Source: Phytophthora colocasiae
Taxonomy: Eukaryota; Oomycota; Peronosporomycetes; Peronosporales; Peronosporaceae
DNA length: 64,000 nucleotides
Assembly (NCBI GenBank): GCA_018806915.1
Contig: JAGKQI010000105.1
Location: forward strand, 2,604,001-2,668,000
Direction of reading: 5' to 3'
Below, in pieces: positions 52,701-61,550 of this stretch. The notes beneath the pieces were generated by a model, which was not told where the DNA came from, searched no databases, and saw only the letters and a list, made by a program, of their open reading frames with translations. Every line of letters starts with the position of its first letter. The first letter of the stretch is position 1. Both the position numbers and the translations under genes were made by a program.

Positions 52701-53820
52701 ATTAGCGTGTACTTCTAACATTACTGTTGATTGTCTTAGCTTTCAGCTGCTAACTGGAGCCACTCTTCTGGAGCGGTTAGCACCATGGAGTGGGTCAATT
52801 GGCCATGAACAAGTGCTCCATTTGATATGCTCGCTTACGGAGGCTGTAATCGAGCCCCTCATCGCAGAAATTGCACCGGAGTTTCGCCTCCTATTGCAGC
52901 GAACACTAGCTGTTAATCCGAGTCATCGCTGGGGAATTGATCGGCTACTGGTTTGTTTACCCCGTGCTACATCTTTAGTGTCGAGCTGTCTCTAACCTGA
53001 TTGGTTTCTTTGTTTTCACAGCACACTGAGGAAATGTCTTCATTACCGCGATTCGTTTCAAGTGATGCCCCCTCGCATGACTTCGTTGGCACCACGTTGC
53101 AGCGGAAGACTGAAGATGCCCTTGCTGAAGGTTCAAACGACTCGCGATCAGTGAAACACGCTCAAGAGCAGCTGGATTTCATGAAAAAAGAGCAAGCGAT
53201 CTTGCGCCACACGCTTCTATCAACGAAATCGCGCCTTCACGACGTGGATCAAGCCCGAATGGATCTACAATCGAAATTGGACGAGTTGCAAGTTGAGTTG
53301 GCGGATGAGTTACAGCACAGGAAGGAAGCACATCTCGAGGCTCAAGTGTTTGCGCGCAACCATCAGGCGATGACTCTCCAGCTGCACACAACGGTGCAAA
53401 TGCTTCTCAACCTGGTACCTCTAGCTCGTAAGGTAAGAAGAACCTGCTCGTTCTACCTCGCTCAATTACAAGAGCCTTACCTACTTCGTTCTTCTGCAGG
53501 TGTACGGCGCTAAAGCGGACGATTTCTTGTCAAGTGCTCTCTCGCAAGCTACAGGAGGCAAACCCCCGTCCTATTTCCCCTCTGACCTTGTAAGTCTCGG
53601 ACATCTCAGCCGACCTATGGAGCTTTTCAAAACGCAGCTACAGAACTCGGTGCTGGCTCAAGGGTGTGTGGGGAAGTGGGCGAACAACACTCCGCCCAAT
53701 ATCGTTGCATTGCCCGATGAAAACTCCAAGAAAAACTCCCAACTCACCAACAGCAACGAAAAGGAAGAAAAGTCTTGCAGCCAGACCGGAATCAACGACA
53801 ACGCTGCTGTTGTGGCCTAA
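49707..53820 (+). CDS. Ankyrin-repeat protein with kinase-like domain and coiled coil
   Basis: Sixteen exons: 49707-49988, 50048-50161, 50229-50438, 50497-50607, 50666-50773, 50843-50950, 51023-51136, 51200-51307, 51368-51475, 51541-51648, 51711-51989, 52045-52404, 52468-52673, 52740-52950, 53022-53432, 53500-53820 (1,052 aa). About ten ankyrin-type repeats (IGRTPLHILCENS, NGDLPLHVLCQNE, HGRSPLHYLCMNR) fill residues 95-430. Exons 2-10 are multiples of one repeat. Then comes a protein-kinase-like segment. Its HRD-like region reads HRDARMVHGNI without a proper catalytic loop, the late motif ESDIWQFGCLVFQLLTGATL is clear, and no glycine loop is evident, suggesting a pseudokinase. A coiled coil (EQLDFMKKEQAILRHTLLST and on) and a disordered tail end it. 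The exon 12/13 join is the least certain. Confidence 0.8.
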
Positions 53821-53905
53821 AAGTCAAGGCAACTTCAACTGTGTCAGCACTTTTTAAAAATGTTACTGTAAAAATCACAATAACACCATTTGATTTGAAT
53901 TTGCA

Positions 53906-55951
53906 ATGGCGCGAGCTGTTGGAGGTTCGCGCGCCGTGGAGACGTATCTGCGCAACTTTGAGGGCGAAAAGAGCCGCTACCAGGAGATCCTCGATATTAC
54001 GCTCTGCTACGGTGTTAAGTGTTTGGCACGCACGTTCTCGCTCAAAGGAATCAGCTGCAACGAACTGCGCGCTATCACGGAATATGACGCAGTGAAAAGC
54101 AAGAATTTCTACGTGCGTAATGCGTCTCAGCCCGCAGAAAGACACGATGGAGTTACGCAACGTTCGTCGGTGGCAGTGAGGACCAAGCCGTCACACTCGT
54201 GGAGAGATGGAGAAGTGGAGATGCCTGATTTCCCAGAACCATCGGCAGTTGAGCACGGACCACGGACGAAGGAGAACATTGCAGCAACGAATGAGACCAC
54301 CGGGGCATTGTATTCTCTTCCACCGCCATTTGATGAAATTGACTTCCATACACAATTGCTTGGGAAACAGTTTGTGGATCTGGCTTGGATGATTTTTGCA
54401 GGTAGAGAGGGAGCGCAGATTGCAACGAAGCAAGAGCTGGAGGAAAAATTCGTTCGTGTTGACCAGAGGAAAACAGCATCAATAATTCCTGCACCGGAAT
54501 TGCCGGTGATGTCGTTTGCGGAGTTCTTAGGCGCGTATGTTGCAGAAAGTGTCAGGAACGCGCATCGAACCGGTCGTGCAGATGGAGAAGACAGTGGAAG
54601 TAAGGAAGAAAGCGTTATTACAGGAAGAGAGAAGAGAAGCGTTTACGGGGATCAAAGATCTGCAATGGATTCTCAGAGATCGGATAGGCAGGGGCAGGGT
54701 GGTAACACCCCTCGTGCTGCTATGGGCAACACAAAGGCGCTGGGATTGCCACCTGGAGGTACGGAGAGGAAGCAGCGTCCACTTCATCCTCAGCCCCAGC
54801 CTCGACAGCCACGACATATACCGCGATCTCTACAGCATGTGAAGTCTAAAATCCAACCTGAGTTGGATGTCAGACGGAAGGTTTTGCGAGTGAAGAAGAC
54901 ACAATCTCAAAGAATGGCTGAGACCTTAGCTCGAGCTCGGCTGGCGGAGTACGATGCGCGACGAGAGTTACAGGACGTGCGGGACCGAAAGCTGGGCCCC
55001 AAGAAAATACCTATCAGTGAAATAACGACAGGTACGTTAATCCTGTTGGTAGGTATAGCATTTCTCAAAGCTAACTGTGTTGCGCTGCTGACGTAGGTGC
55101 TGCTGCGTTGGAAATCGTTGATGATTTTATGAAGAGCCCTCTCATGGATACGTTCGGGCGTGAGGACCAGCCTGCATCAATTGGCTTGACGCAGCCTACA
55201 AGGTGAGTTTAGTTTTCGTTCCATTACTACAACTATAATTGCTTAACGATACATTATCTTGCACCCTGTAGTTTCCCTGATCATAAGCATCCAGCACAAA
55301 AGGACCCTTTAAAGGAAGAATTATACGGCACAACAGCTTTGAACAGCTCATTTCTGGGATGCAAACCGGCGCCTGAACCACAAAAACGGTCGCAGAACCA
55401 AACAAAGCAACCGAGACGAAGTGCGTGGCTACTGTTCAAGATACCTGTTTTCTTTGGCATAGACGAACTAATGGGCGTATTCGGCGCAGACTACAACGGC
55501 TGGTTAGGAGATTTCGGGCCACTCCACACGAAAACTGTTCGATCAGAGTGGGATGAAACCGAGGATAATGCTGTTGGACCTGAACCACGTGAGTGCCTTG
55601 TACTGACATGAAATCTAGACAACTTACATGCTAAACTGACGCTGGCTGTGCTACGTACAGACACCCGAGGAACCAAGTTCGAGTGGAATTTTGAGCAGTA
55701 AGTTTATGTTGGGAGCATTCGCAAGGTGAGAATGACTAACGTTGTTTACGTTCAGTCTCCCCGGTGGAAGTCACGAGACTGTCGCCCCCCTAAAAGCGCA
55801 GCAGATTAGAACTAAAGCTCGGACGCAAGTCAGAGGAGACGAGAGTTATGGTGGTGCTAGACGAACGATCGATGGTTTCGATGATGACCTTAGCGATAGC
55901 TTGAGTGTGAACTCAGACCCGGTGTTCAGGTGGCTCAAAACTGCCATTTGA
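53906..55951 (+). CDS. Hypothetical protein (593 aa)
   Basis: Five exons: 53906-55031, 55097-55202, 55272-55588, 55661-55697, 55756-55951, with consistent phase. The N-terminal 75 residues look folded (VETYLRNFEGEKSRYQEILD, CYGVKCLARTFSLKG). A helical part (IDFHTQLLGKQFVDLAWMIF) follows, then a basic Gln/Pro-rich stretch, a coiled-coil-like segment (RMAETLARARLAEYDARREL) and a polar C-terminus. I recognise no family. The fourth exon is just 37 bp. It follows the ankyrin gene in the same orientation after 85 bp. Confidence 0.65.
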
Positions 55952-55981
55952 TTTAGCTAGTTAACAAAACAGTATTCTCTT

Positions 55982-57863
55982 TTACTCTAGCCCCACTCGG
56001 AAGGCCACAGCAACATTCAGCATCGAGTAGATGAAATAGTAAGCCATGAGGGCCTTACCATACCATACTGGGCAGCGATACTTGTAGTGTCGAAACACTA
56101 GCAACGATGAAACGAGAGACACAGACAGAAAACCCATCGATATCCATGCGTGAATGTCAAGTGATAAGCTTTCACTACGTCCAGATACGAAAGCGAAAGC
56201 CATTGGCAACCCCAAGCCTAGTAAAATATTGAACACGGGGCCGCCAAAACAACCTGCAATAGCCATTTGAGGGAATCCAGCTCGAGCCACCGACACGTCC
56301 GTAATAAAGTCACCAACAGAGTTTCCCCACGCGAGAACAGTCAGACCTAACAAGCTGTTACTAGCGTGTGTGATGTAACCTACTGCCACTAGTAGCGCCA
56401 TCAGCTCGGTCGCTACGGCGTAAATCCAGCAAACGCAAGCCACGAATGCTAACGAAAGTAGCAGGCTTGACGATTTCAGCGATCGTGGTGCGTGCGACCG
56501 GTGGGTAGAGAACGAAATGACACCGCTCACACAACCACCAACGACTACGAGAGCTTGCCACAATGGAACGCGATGTGAATACCTTCCTCCACAGATATCA
56601 ACGTTGGCATATCCGCTTGTGAAAGCTACCAAGAGAGGAACAGTCACTGGCGATATGCACGCCTTAGGGCGACTCCAGGATTCGTCGTCAAAGAGAGGAA
56701 CTGTGACGTCGCGAAGAAGCACGAGTGTTGCTTGTGGGATGGAAAGAACCTTGACCACGAATGGTTTGTCGCTTCTAAATATCCCAATAACGCGACGCTT
56801 GAGCCTCCATCTCCAGCGAAGGTGTTGCTGCCATTCAGGAATAGCTTCCTCGTCATCATCTCGCTCACCACCAGCTATCAGTGGGGACGACAACGTGTCT
56901 TCCTCTTCAATATCGAAATGATCGTCAAACACGCGACTTGAAAATCGAGGGCCCACCGATCCAATGGGTGATGACATCTCAAACTCTTTCGCCTCCATGA
57001 ACTTTTCAGTGCCATTTTCATTTGCTGTGCTGTCTCCACCAACCTCAGCTTCGGATTTCGTAATGAAAGCATATCTGTGTTCAGGCTGTTCCATTCGTTT
57101 CACGTTTTTACCTCTTGGTGACAAAGCATGCCAGAAAGCAGAGATCATTAGGGATGCCTTCCCTGTCAATTTTGTGTCTCGAATCTCATCTTCAGCTGAT
57201 CTGTACCTCGCCACACAAGCCGGAAACACCACACTCCCCACGTAAATCCCGTACATCACCAAGAACAATAATGCAGCGACGGCCGTATCCCCTATATCTC
57301 CTTCACTGCTGCTCATTGTCAGCAGCAGAAAGAGAATCAGCGAGGCAATCAACGCCCCCACGTCCCTCAGAAATGCCCAACGCTGCACCTTCACAGTACT
57401 AGCCACTGCCACGCCACCCACTACCACCGTAGAGATGAACATAGCTCCTCCTAATAGCTCATTGACACCTGCTTCACCCACTCCGGAGCTGTATGCAGCA
57501 ATAGCCGAGAAAACATCGGGAGCTCCGTTTCCGAAAGCCAAAAAGGTGACACCAGCTACATCATGCGGAACTCGTAGTCGGTCGCTTAGACTCGCGAGTG
57601 TAGGAGAGAAATATCCGTCTGCTGTACTGCCCACTGAAACAATATGTCAATAGGGGATTTTTTTGCAGGGAGAGAACAATGGGTAGAGTCGTACAGAAGT
57701 AGAAGAGCACAGCAAGCCACAGGAATAAGAGGGAGAAGGAGAGAAGCGAGAGGTCAGGGAACGAGCAGTAGTGAATGTGCACGTAGTCAATACCCAGAGG
57801 GCCCAACGTCATGTTCGCGACGAATGGAGAAACATCGCATGCCGCCGGCAGCACCTCCGCCAT
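55982..57863 (-). CDS. NCLX/CCX-type cation/calcium exchanger
   Basis: Cation-Ca2+ exchanger of the NCX superfamily. Two exons (57695-57863, 55982-57633), 606 aa. The alpha-1 repeat has VTFLAFGNGAPDVFSAIAA and the alpha-2 repeat LTVLAWGNSVGDFITDVSVA with GCFGGPVFNILLG. The Asn/Asp residues of both are conserved. About 11-12 membrane segments flank a large acidic cytosolic loop (EEEDTLSSPLIAGGERDDDE). The exon junction reads FYFLGSTADGYFSP, as in NCLX. The membrane (mitochondrial, vacuolar or plasma) cannot be told. Convergent with the hypothetical gene, 30 bp apart. Confidence 0.9.
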
Positions 57864-57987
57864 TTTTCTCCAGATCACTCTGATTATATCAAGCAAAGAT
57901 TTTTATTTTTATTTTGAGAAATATGTCATATCATTCTAGTCCTACTTTTTTCCTGATTGAAAACCTTTTTACTACCAAGACTCCTGG

Positions 57988-60900
57988 ATGCAGCGCGGTC
58001 GAGGTGGACGTAGCTCTGGACGCGGCAATCGCGGTCGCGGTCGAGGGCGCGGAGGAAATGATCGAGGTCGGGGCCCTCCTTCCAATAGTTTTGCTCCATC
58101 CAACGGCGGTCGAGGCGCGCCAAGGAGCTCCTCTGAGCCTGCCATCTGCCTAGACGAGAGCTTCACCATGGAGATCCACGCAGCTCTTCAAGCACTCGTA
58201 GAAGACGGCGAGCGCACAGAGATGAGCTTCCCCTCCAGTTATGATAATACCCAGCGGCGTTACATTCACTCCATGGCGCAGAAGTACGGGCTATTCTCCA
58301 AAAGCTCAGGCAAGAAAGGAGCTGGTCGGTTTATCCACGTAGCTAAAGTCAAGAAGAATGCTGCAATGGAGAAAGTTTCACTACGACTGTCAGCTACAGC
58401 ACTCAATGCCTCGACAGTAGAGTGGTTCCCTCCTGTGGTGAGGGAGTACATGGATAGATATCCGGCCCCGATCAGGGAGGAGGTTGTTGATCCGTGGAGC
58501 GCCAAGGATATGAGTCCGTTGGCATCCGTACCTAAGAAACATCAAGGAAGAGGCGGGAGCTCCCTGTTTAAACCACTACCGAGCCAATCCAAGGGGACAG
58601 GAGTTAAGGTGGTAAGGACTCCTCCAGTTGAGGCGACCAAACTACCAGTATATGGTTATCGAGAGCAAATTCTGGAGCTAGTAGAACGGAATCAGATTGT
58701 CGTGCTGTCAGGAGATACAGGGTGTGGCAAGTCAACGCAAATCCCGCAGTTCTTACTGGATGATGCATTGACAAGAGGACGCGGAGACGAGACGAGAATT
58801 ATCTGTACTCAGCCGAGAAGAATCAGCGCCATTTCGCTGGCAGAGCGTGTTTCTCGTGAGCGCGTTGGTCAAGATCCGAAGGAAGTGGGTCATGCGATTC
58901 GATTCGATTCGTCATTTGATGCCAAGAAGTCCAAACTGATTTTCTGTACGACTGGAACGTTGCTGAAGTGGCTGAATAACGACCCACTCGCACGAGGTTT
59001 TTCGCACATTATTCTGGATGAAGTTCACGAGCGCGATCAGTTCACCGACTTTTTGCTGATTCTAATCAAGACATCGATCCTCAAGCAGAGACCAGATCTG
59101 AAGGTGATCCTGATGAGCGCTACCATTCAGGTGGAGAAGTTCTCGCAGTATTTTCAGCCCGACTTCCCCGCCCCTGTGCTGCAAATGGTGGGCGGTACGA
59201 ATTTTCCAGTAACGACGTTATTCCTTGAAGACGTTCTTGCTCTGCTGGAAAGTGACCGGAGCTCCCCGTTACCTATCATGGATAACTCACGCGTCGGACG
59301 TATTGGAGGTGGATCTAGCAGCCAGGTTGGAACAGCATCTGCAAATAGTGGACTTGAATGTCCCTTGTGTGGTGGTGCAAACTTTGCTGACGAAGAAGCT
59401 TTCGGTATGCATGTGGCAACTTGTTTCGGCGAGCCAAGTGAGGATTTCGAAATGACATCCGTTCCTGAGCCAGAGGTTGCGGCGGCCGCAGTTCCTGTTG
59501 CTGCCATGGGAGACGTTCTGCAAGCTACATTAAATGAGATTCGTGATGATGCGAAGGAGAGGATGCTCTCGTCCTACATAGCACAACAAGACGCACTACG
59601 GCAAGATCAAGCGGTTGACTATGACCTGTTGCTACAGTTGCTCTTCCTTATCAACCGGACGTTCCCACTCGATAAGGATGGAAAAGGAGCCATTCTCGTA
59701 TTCCTACCTGGCTGGGAGGAGATTTCTTTCATGGAGCGAACGCTTCTCAATTCCCCGACAACTGCAGCAACGTATGAAATTGCTCTTCTCCACTCGAGAT
59801 TGTCGGCCCAAGAGCAGCGCCGTGCGTTCATGATCCCTCCCCACGGAAAGCGAAAGCTGGTTCTGGCCACCAATATTGCAGAAACCAGTCTCACGATTGA
59901 GGATGTGGTGTTTGTCGTGGACTGCGGCAAGTCGAAGCAGACTCATGCGCTGGCTGCGACCTCAAGTTCATCTTTCGTCATGGGGCTGCAGACTACGTGG
60001 GTCGCACGTGCAAACTGCGTGCAGCGCACAGGGCGTGCTGGTCGAGTCCGTGCAGGAATCTGTTTCCGTCTCTTCTCGAAATCTCGATATGAGACTTCGA
60101 TGAAGCAATTCATGCTGCCAGAGTTGCTAACTACACCGTTGGAAGAGCTGCTATTGCAGATCAAACTGCTTCAATTCGAGAAGAAGCTCCACATCCGTGA
60201 CGCCAAGGAGTTTTTACTTGAAGCTATGGATGCTCCAAGTGAGACGTCAATTGATGCTTCGTTGCAGCGACTGGGGGATATGCGAGCGCTTGCGGACACT
60301 GGAAGAGATCATCAGGCTCTGACGTTACTGGGTTGGCATTTGGGACACATTTGTACTGGAGGGGTTTCTGTTCAGATGGCAAAGCTGTTGTTGTGGGGAC
60401 ACACATTCGGCTGCTTTGATGCAATCGTGCAGACAACGTGTACTCTGAGTGGATATCGAGATCCATTTATTAGCTTCCTTGGAATGTCACCTGAAGAGCA
60501 GCGCCAAGTTGACGCTTCGAAGAAAGCATTCACTCGCAATGGGTCTCCACCGAATCTGATACTGCAAAGCGACCACTTTGTGCTTTGGAAGGCGTTTGAA
60601 GCCTACCTAGACGCTCGAGCTCGAGCTTCGTTCAAGGCCAGGGATGCATTCTGCGCTCGGAACAAGTTGCACAGGCAGACACTTGATCAGCTCGTTTCGA
60701 TTTACAAGCAGCTCCAGCAAGATATGGACACGATGGGTCTTTCGGCCGAGACTCAGCTGGTGGCGACCCCAGTAGCAAGAATGTCTGCTACTGTCGAGAG
60801 TGTTGCTCCGTATCTGATGGCGCTAAGTATTGGAATGTATCCGAACGCGTTGTTCACTCGCTCGGGCGGTGTCAGTCGCAACTGGACGTCGAAAGAGAAG

Positions 60901-61440
60901 GTGAAAGTGAAAATGGATGGAACATCTATGGTTGCGTGGCAGGCTGCTAACTCCCAGAAGCACAAGAGGAAGCATGGCTCTGATCGGGATGAGGGTGGTC
61001 CACCCGACGAGTGGCTGGTGTACCATGAAATGATGCAGTCCGAGCGCACACGTCTAGCAAAATATGGCACCAAACTACCTTCGCCGTTGCTGCAAGCACT
61101 ACTGATGGGCTCAATGGAGACGCAGGTGGTTGAGAAGTATGATGTTGAGATGGACGACGGCTATGCTCTGAGTAAATGGCTGCTTGTGCTGGACGACTGG
61201 ATTGTGTACGAGTTGGACAGCGCAGACGAAGCTCGTTGGCTGGCGTTGCTACGCCAGCGCTTGCATGCTACTTTCATCCGACACTTGGAGCGGCTGCATG
61301 CCAATACTCAGCATTCGGGAGGCACGAGGATGTTGTCAGAAGTTGATGTTCAGCTGAGACAACATGATGCAGAGCTTCTGCATGCACTGGTTTCTTGGGT
61401 CTCGTTGGATCTTCGGCGTAGTGCTCGATATTCGGCCTAG
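57988..61440 (+). CDS. R3H and DExH-box RNA helicase with UBZ-like zinc motif
   Basis: Single exon, 1,150 aa. RGG/RG-rich start (RGNRGRGRGRGGNDRGRG), then an R3H-like domain (MEIHAALQALVEDGERTEMS to RYIHSMAQKYGLFSKSS; residues about 55-120). The helicase core has motif I GDTGCGKST, Ia TQPRRISA, II DEVH, III SAT, IV LVFLPGWEEI-like (ILVFLPGWEEI), V TNIAETSLTI and VI QRTGRAGR. Between III and IV sits an insert with CPLCGGANFADEEAFGMHVATC split as CPLC ... HVATC, a C2HC pattern like UBZ4 ubiquitin-binding fingers. HA2 and OB-fold regions follow. Nearest relatives by layout are DHX36/DHX57/YTHDC2-type DEAH proteins. Starts 124 bp from the divergent exchanger gene. Confidence 0.9.
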   Translation: MQRGRGGRSSGRGNRGRGRGRGGNDRGRGPPSNSFAPSNGGRGAPRSSSEPAICLDESFTMEIHAALQALVEDGERTEMSFPSSYDNTQRRYIHSMAQKYGLFSKSSGKKGAGRFIHVAKVKKNAAMEKVSLRLSATALNASTVEWFPPVVREYMDRYPAPIREEVVDPWSAKDMSPLASVPKKHQGRGGSSLFKPLPSQSKGTGVKVVRTPPVEATKLPVYGYREQILELVERNQIVVLSGDTGCGKSTQIPQFLLDDALTRGRGDETRIICTQPRRISAISLAERVSRERVGQDPKEVGHAIRFDSSFDAKKSKLIFCTTGTLLKWLNNDPLARGFSHIILDEVHERDQFTDFLLILIKTSILKQRPDLKVILMSATIQVEKFSQYFQPDFPAPVLQMVGGTNFPVTTLFLEDVLALLESDRSSPLPIMDNSRVGRIGGGSSSQVGTASANSGLECPLCGGANFADEEAFGMHVATCFGEPSEDFEMTSVPEPEVAAAAVPVAAMGDVLQATLNEIRDDAKERMLSSYIAQQDALRQDQAVDYDLLLQLLFLINRTFPLDKDGKGAILVFLPGWEEISFMERTLLNSPTTAATYEIALLHSRLSAQEQRRAFMIPPHGKRKLVLATNIAETSLTIEDVVFVVDCGKSKQTHALAATSSSSFVMGLQTTWVARANCVQRTGRAGRVRAGICFRLFSKSRYETSMKQFMLPELLTTPLEELLLQIKLLQFEKKLHIRDAKEFLLEAMDAPSETSIDASLQRLGDMRALADTGRDHQALTLLGWHLGHICTGGVSVQMAKLLLWGHTFGCFDAIVQTTCTLSGYRDPFISFLGMSPEEQRQVDASKKAFTRNGSPPNLILQSDHFVLWKAFEAYLDARARASFKARDAFCARNKLHRQTLDQLVSIYKQLQQDMDTMGLSAETQLVATPVARMSATVESVAPYLMALSIGMYPNALFTRSGGVSRNWTSKEKVKVKMDGTSMVAWQAANSQKHKRKHGSDRDEGGPPDEWLVYHEMMQSERTRLAKYGTKLPSPLLQALLMGSMETQVVEKYDVEMDDGYALSKWLLVLDDWIVYELDSADEARWLALLRQRLHATFIRHLERLHANTQHSGGTRMLSEVDVQLRQHDAELLHALVSWVSLDLRRSARYSA

Positions 61441-61550
61441 TAGACTGACAACATGTTCAATGAAAAAACGTTTTTTTTTTTAGCAAACCATAAAAAGCGC
61501 TTTTTTGCAGTTCCTCATGAAGCTCTTGAACGGTTTTTTTTATTCTGGTA

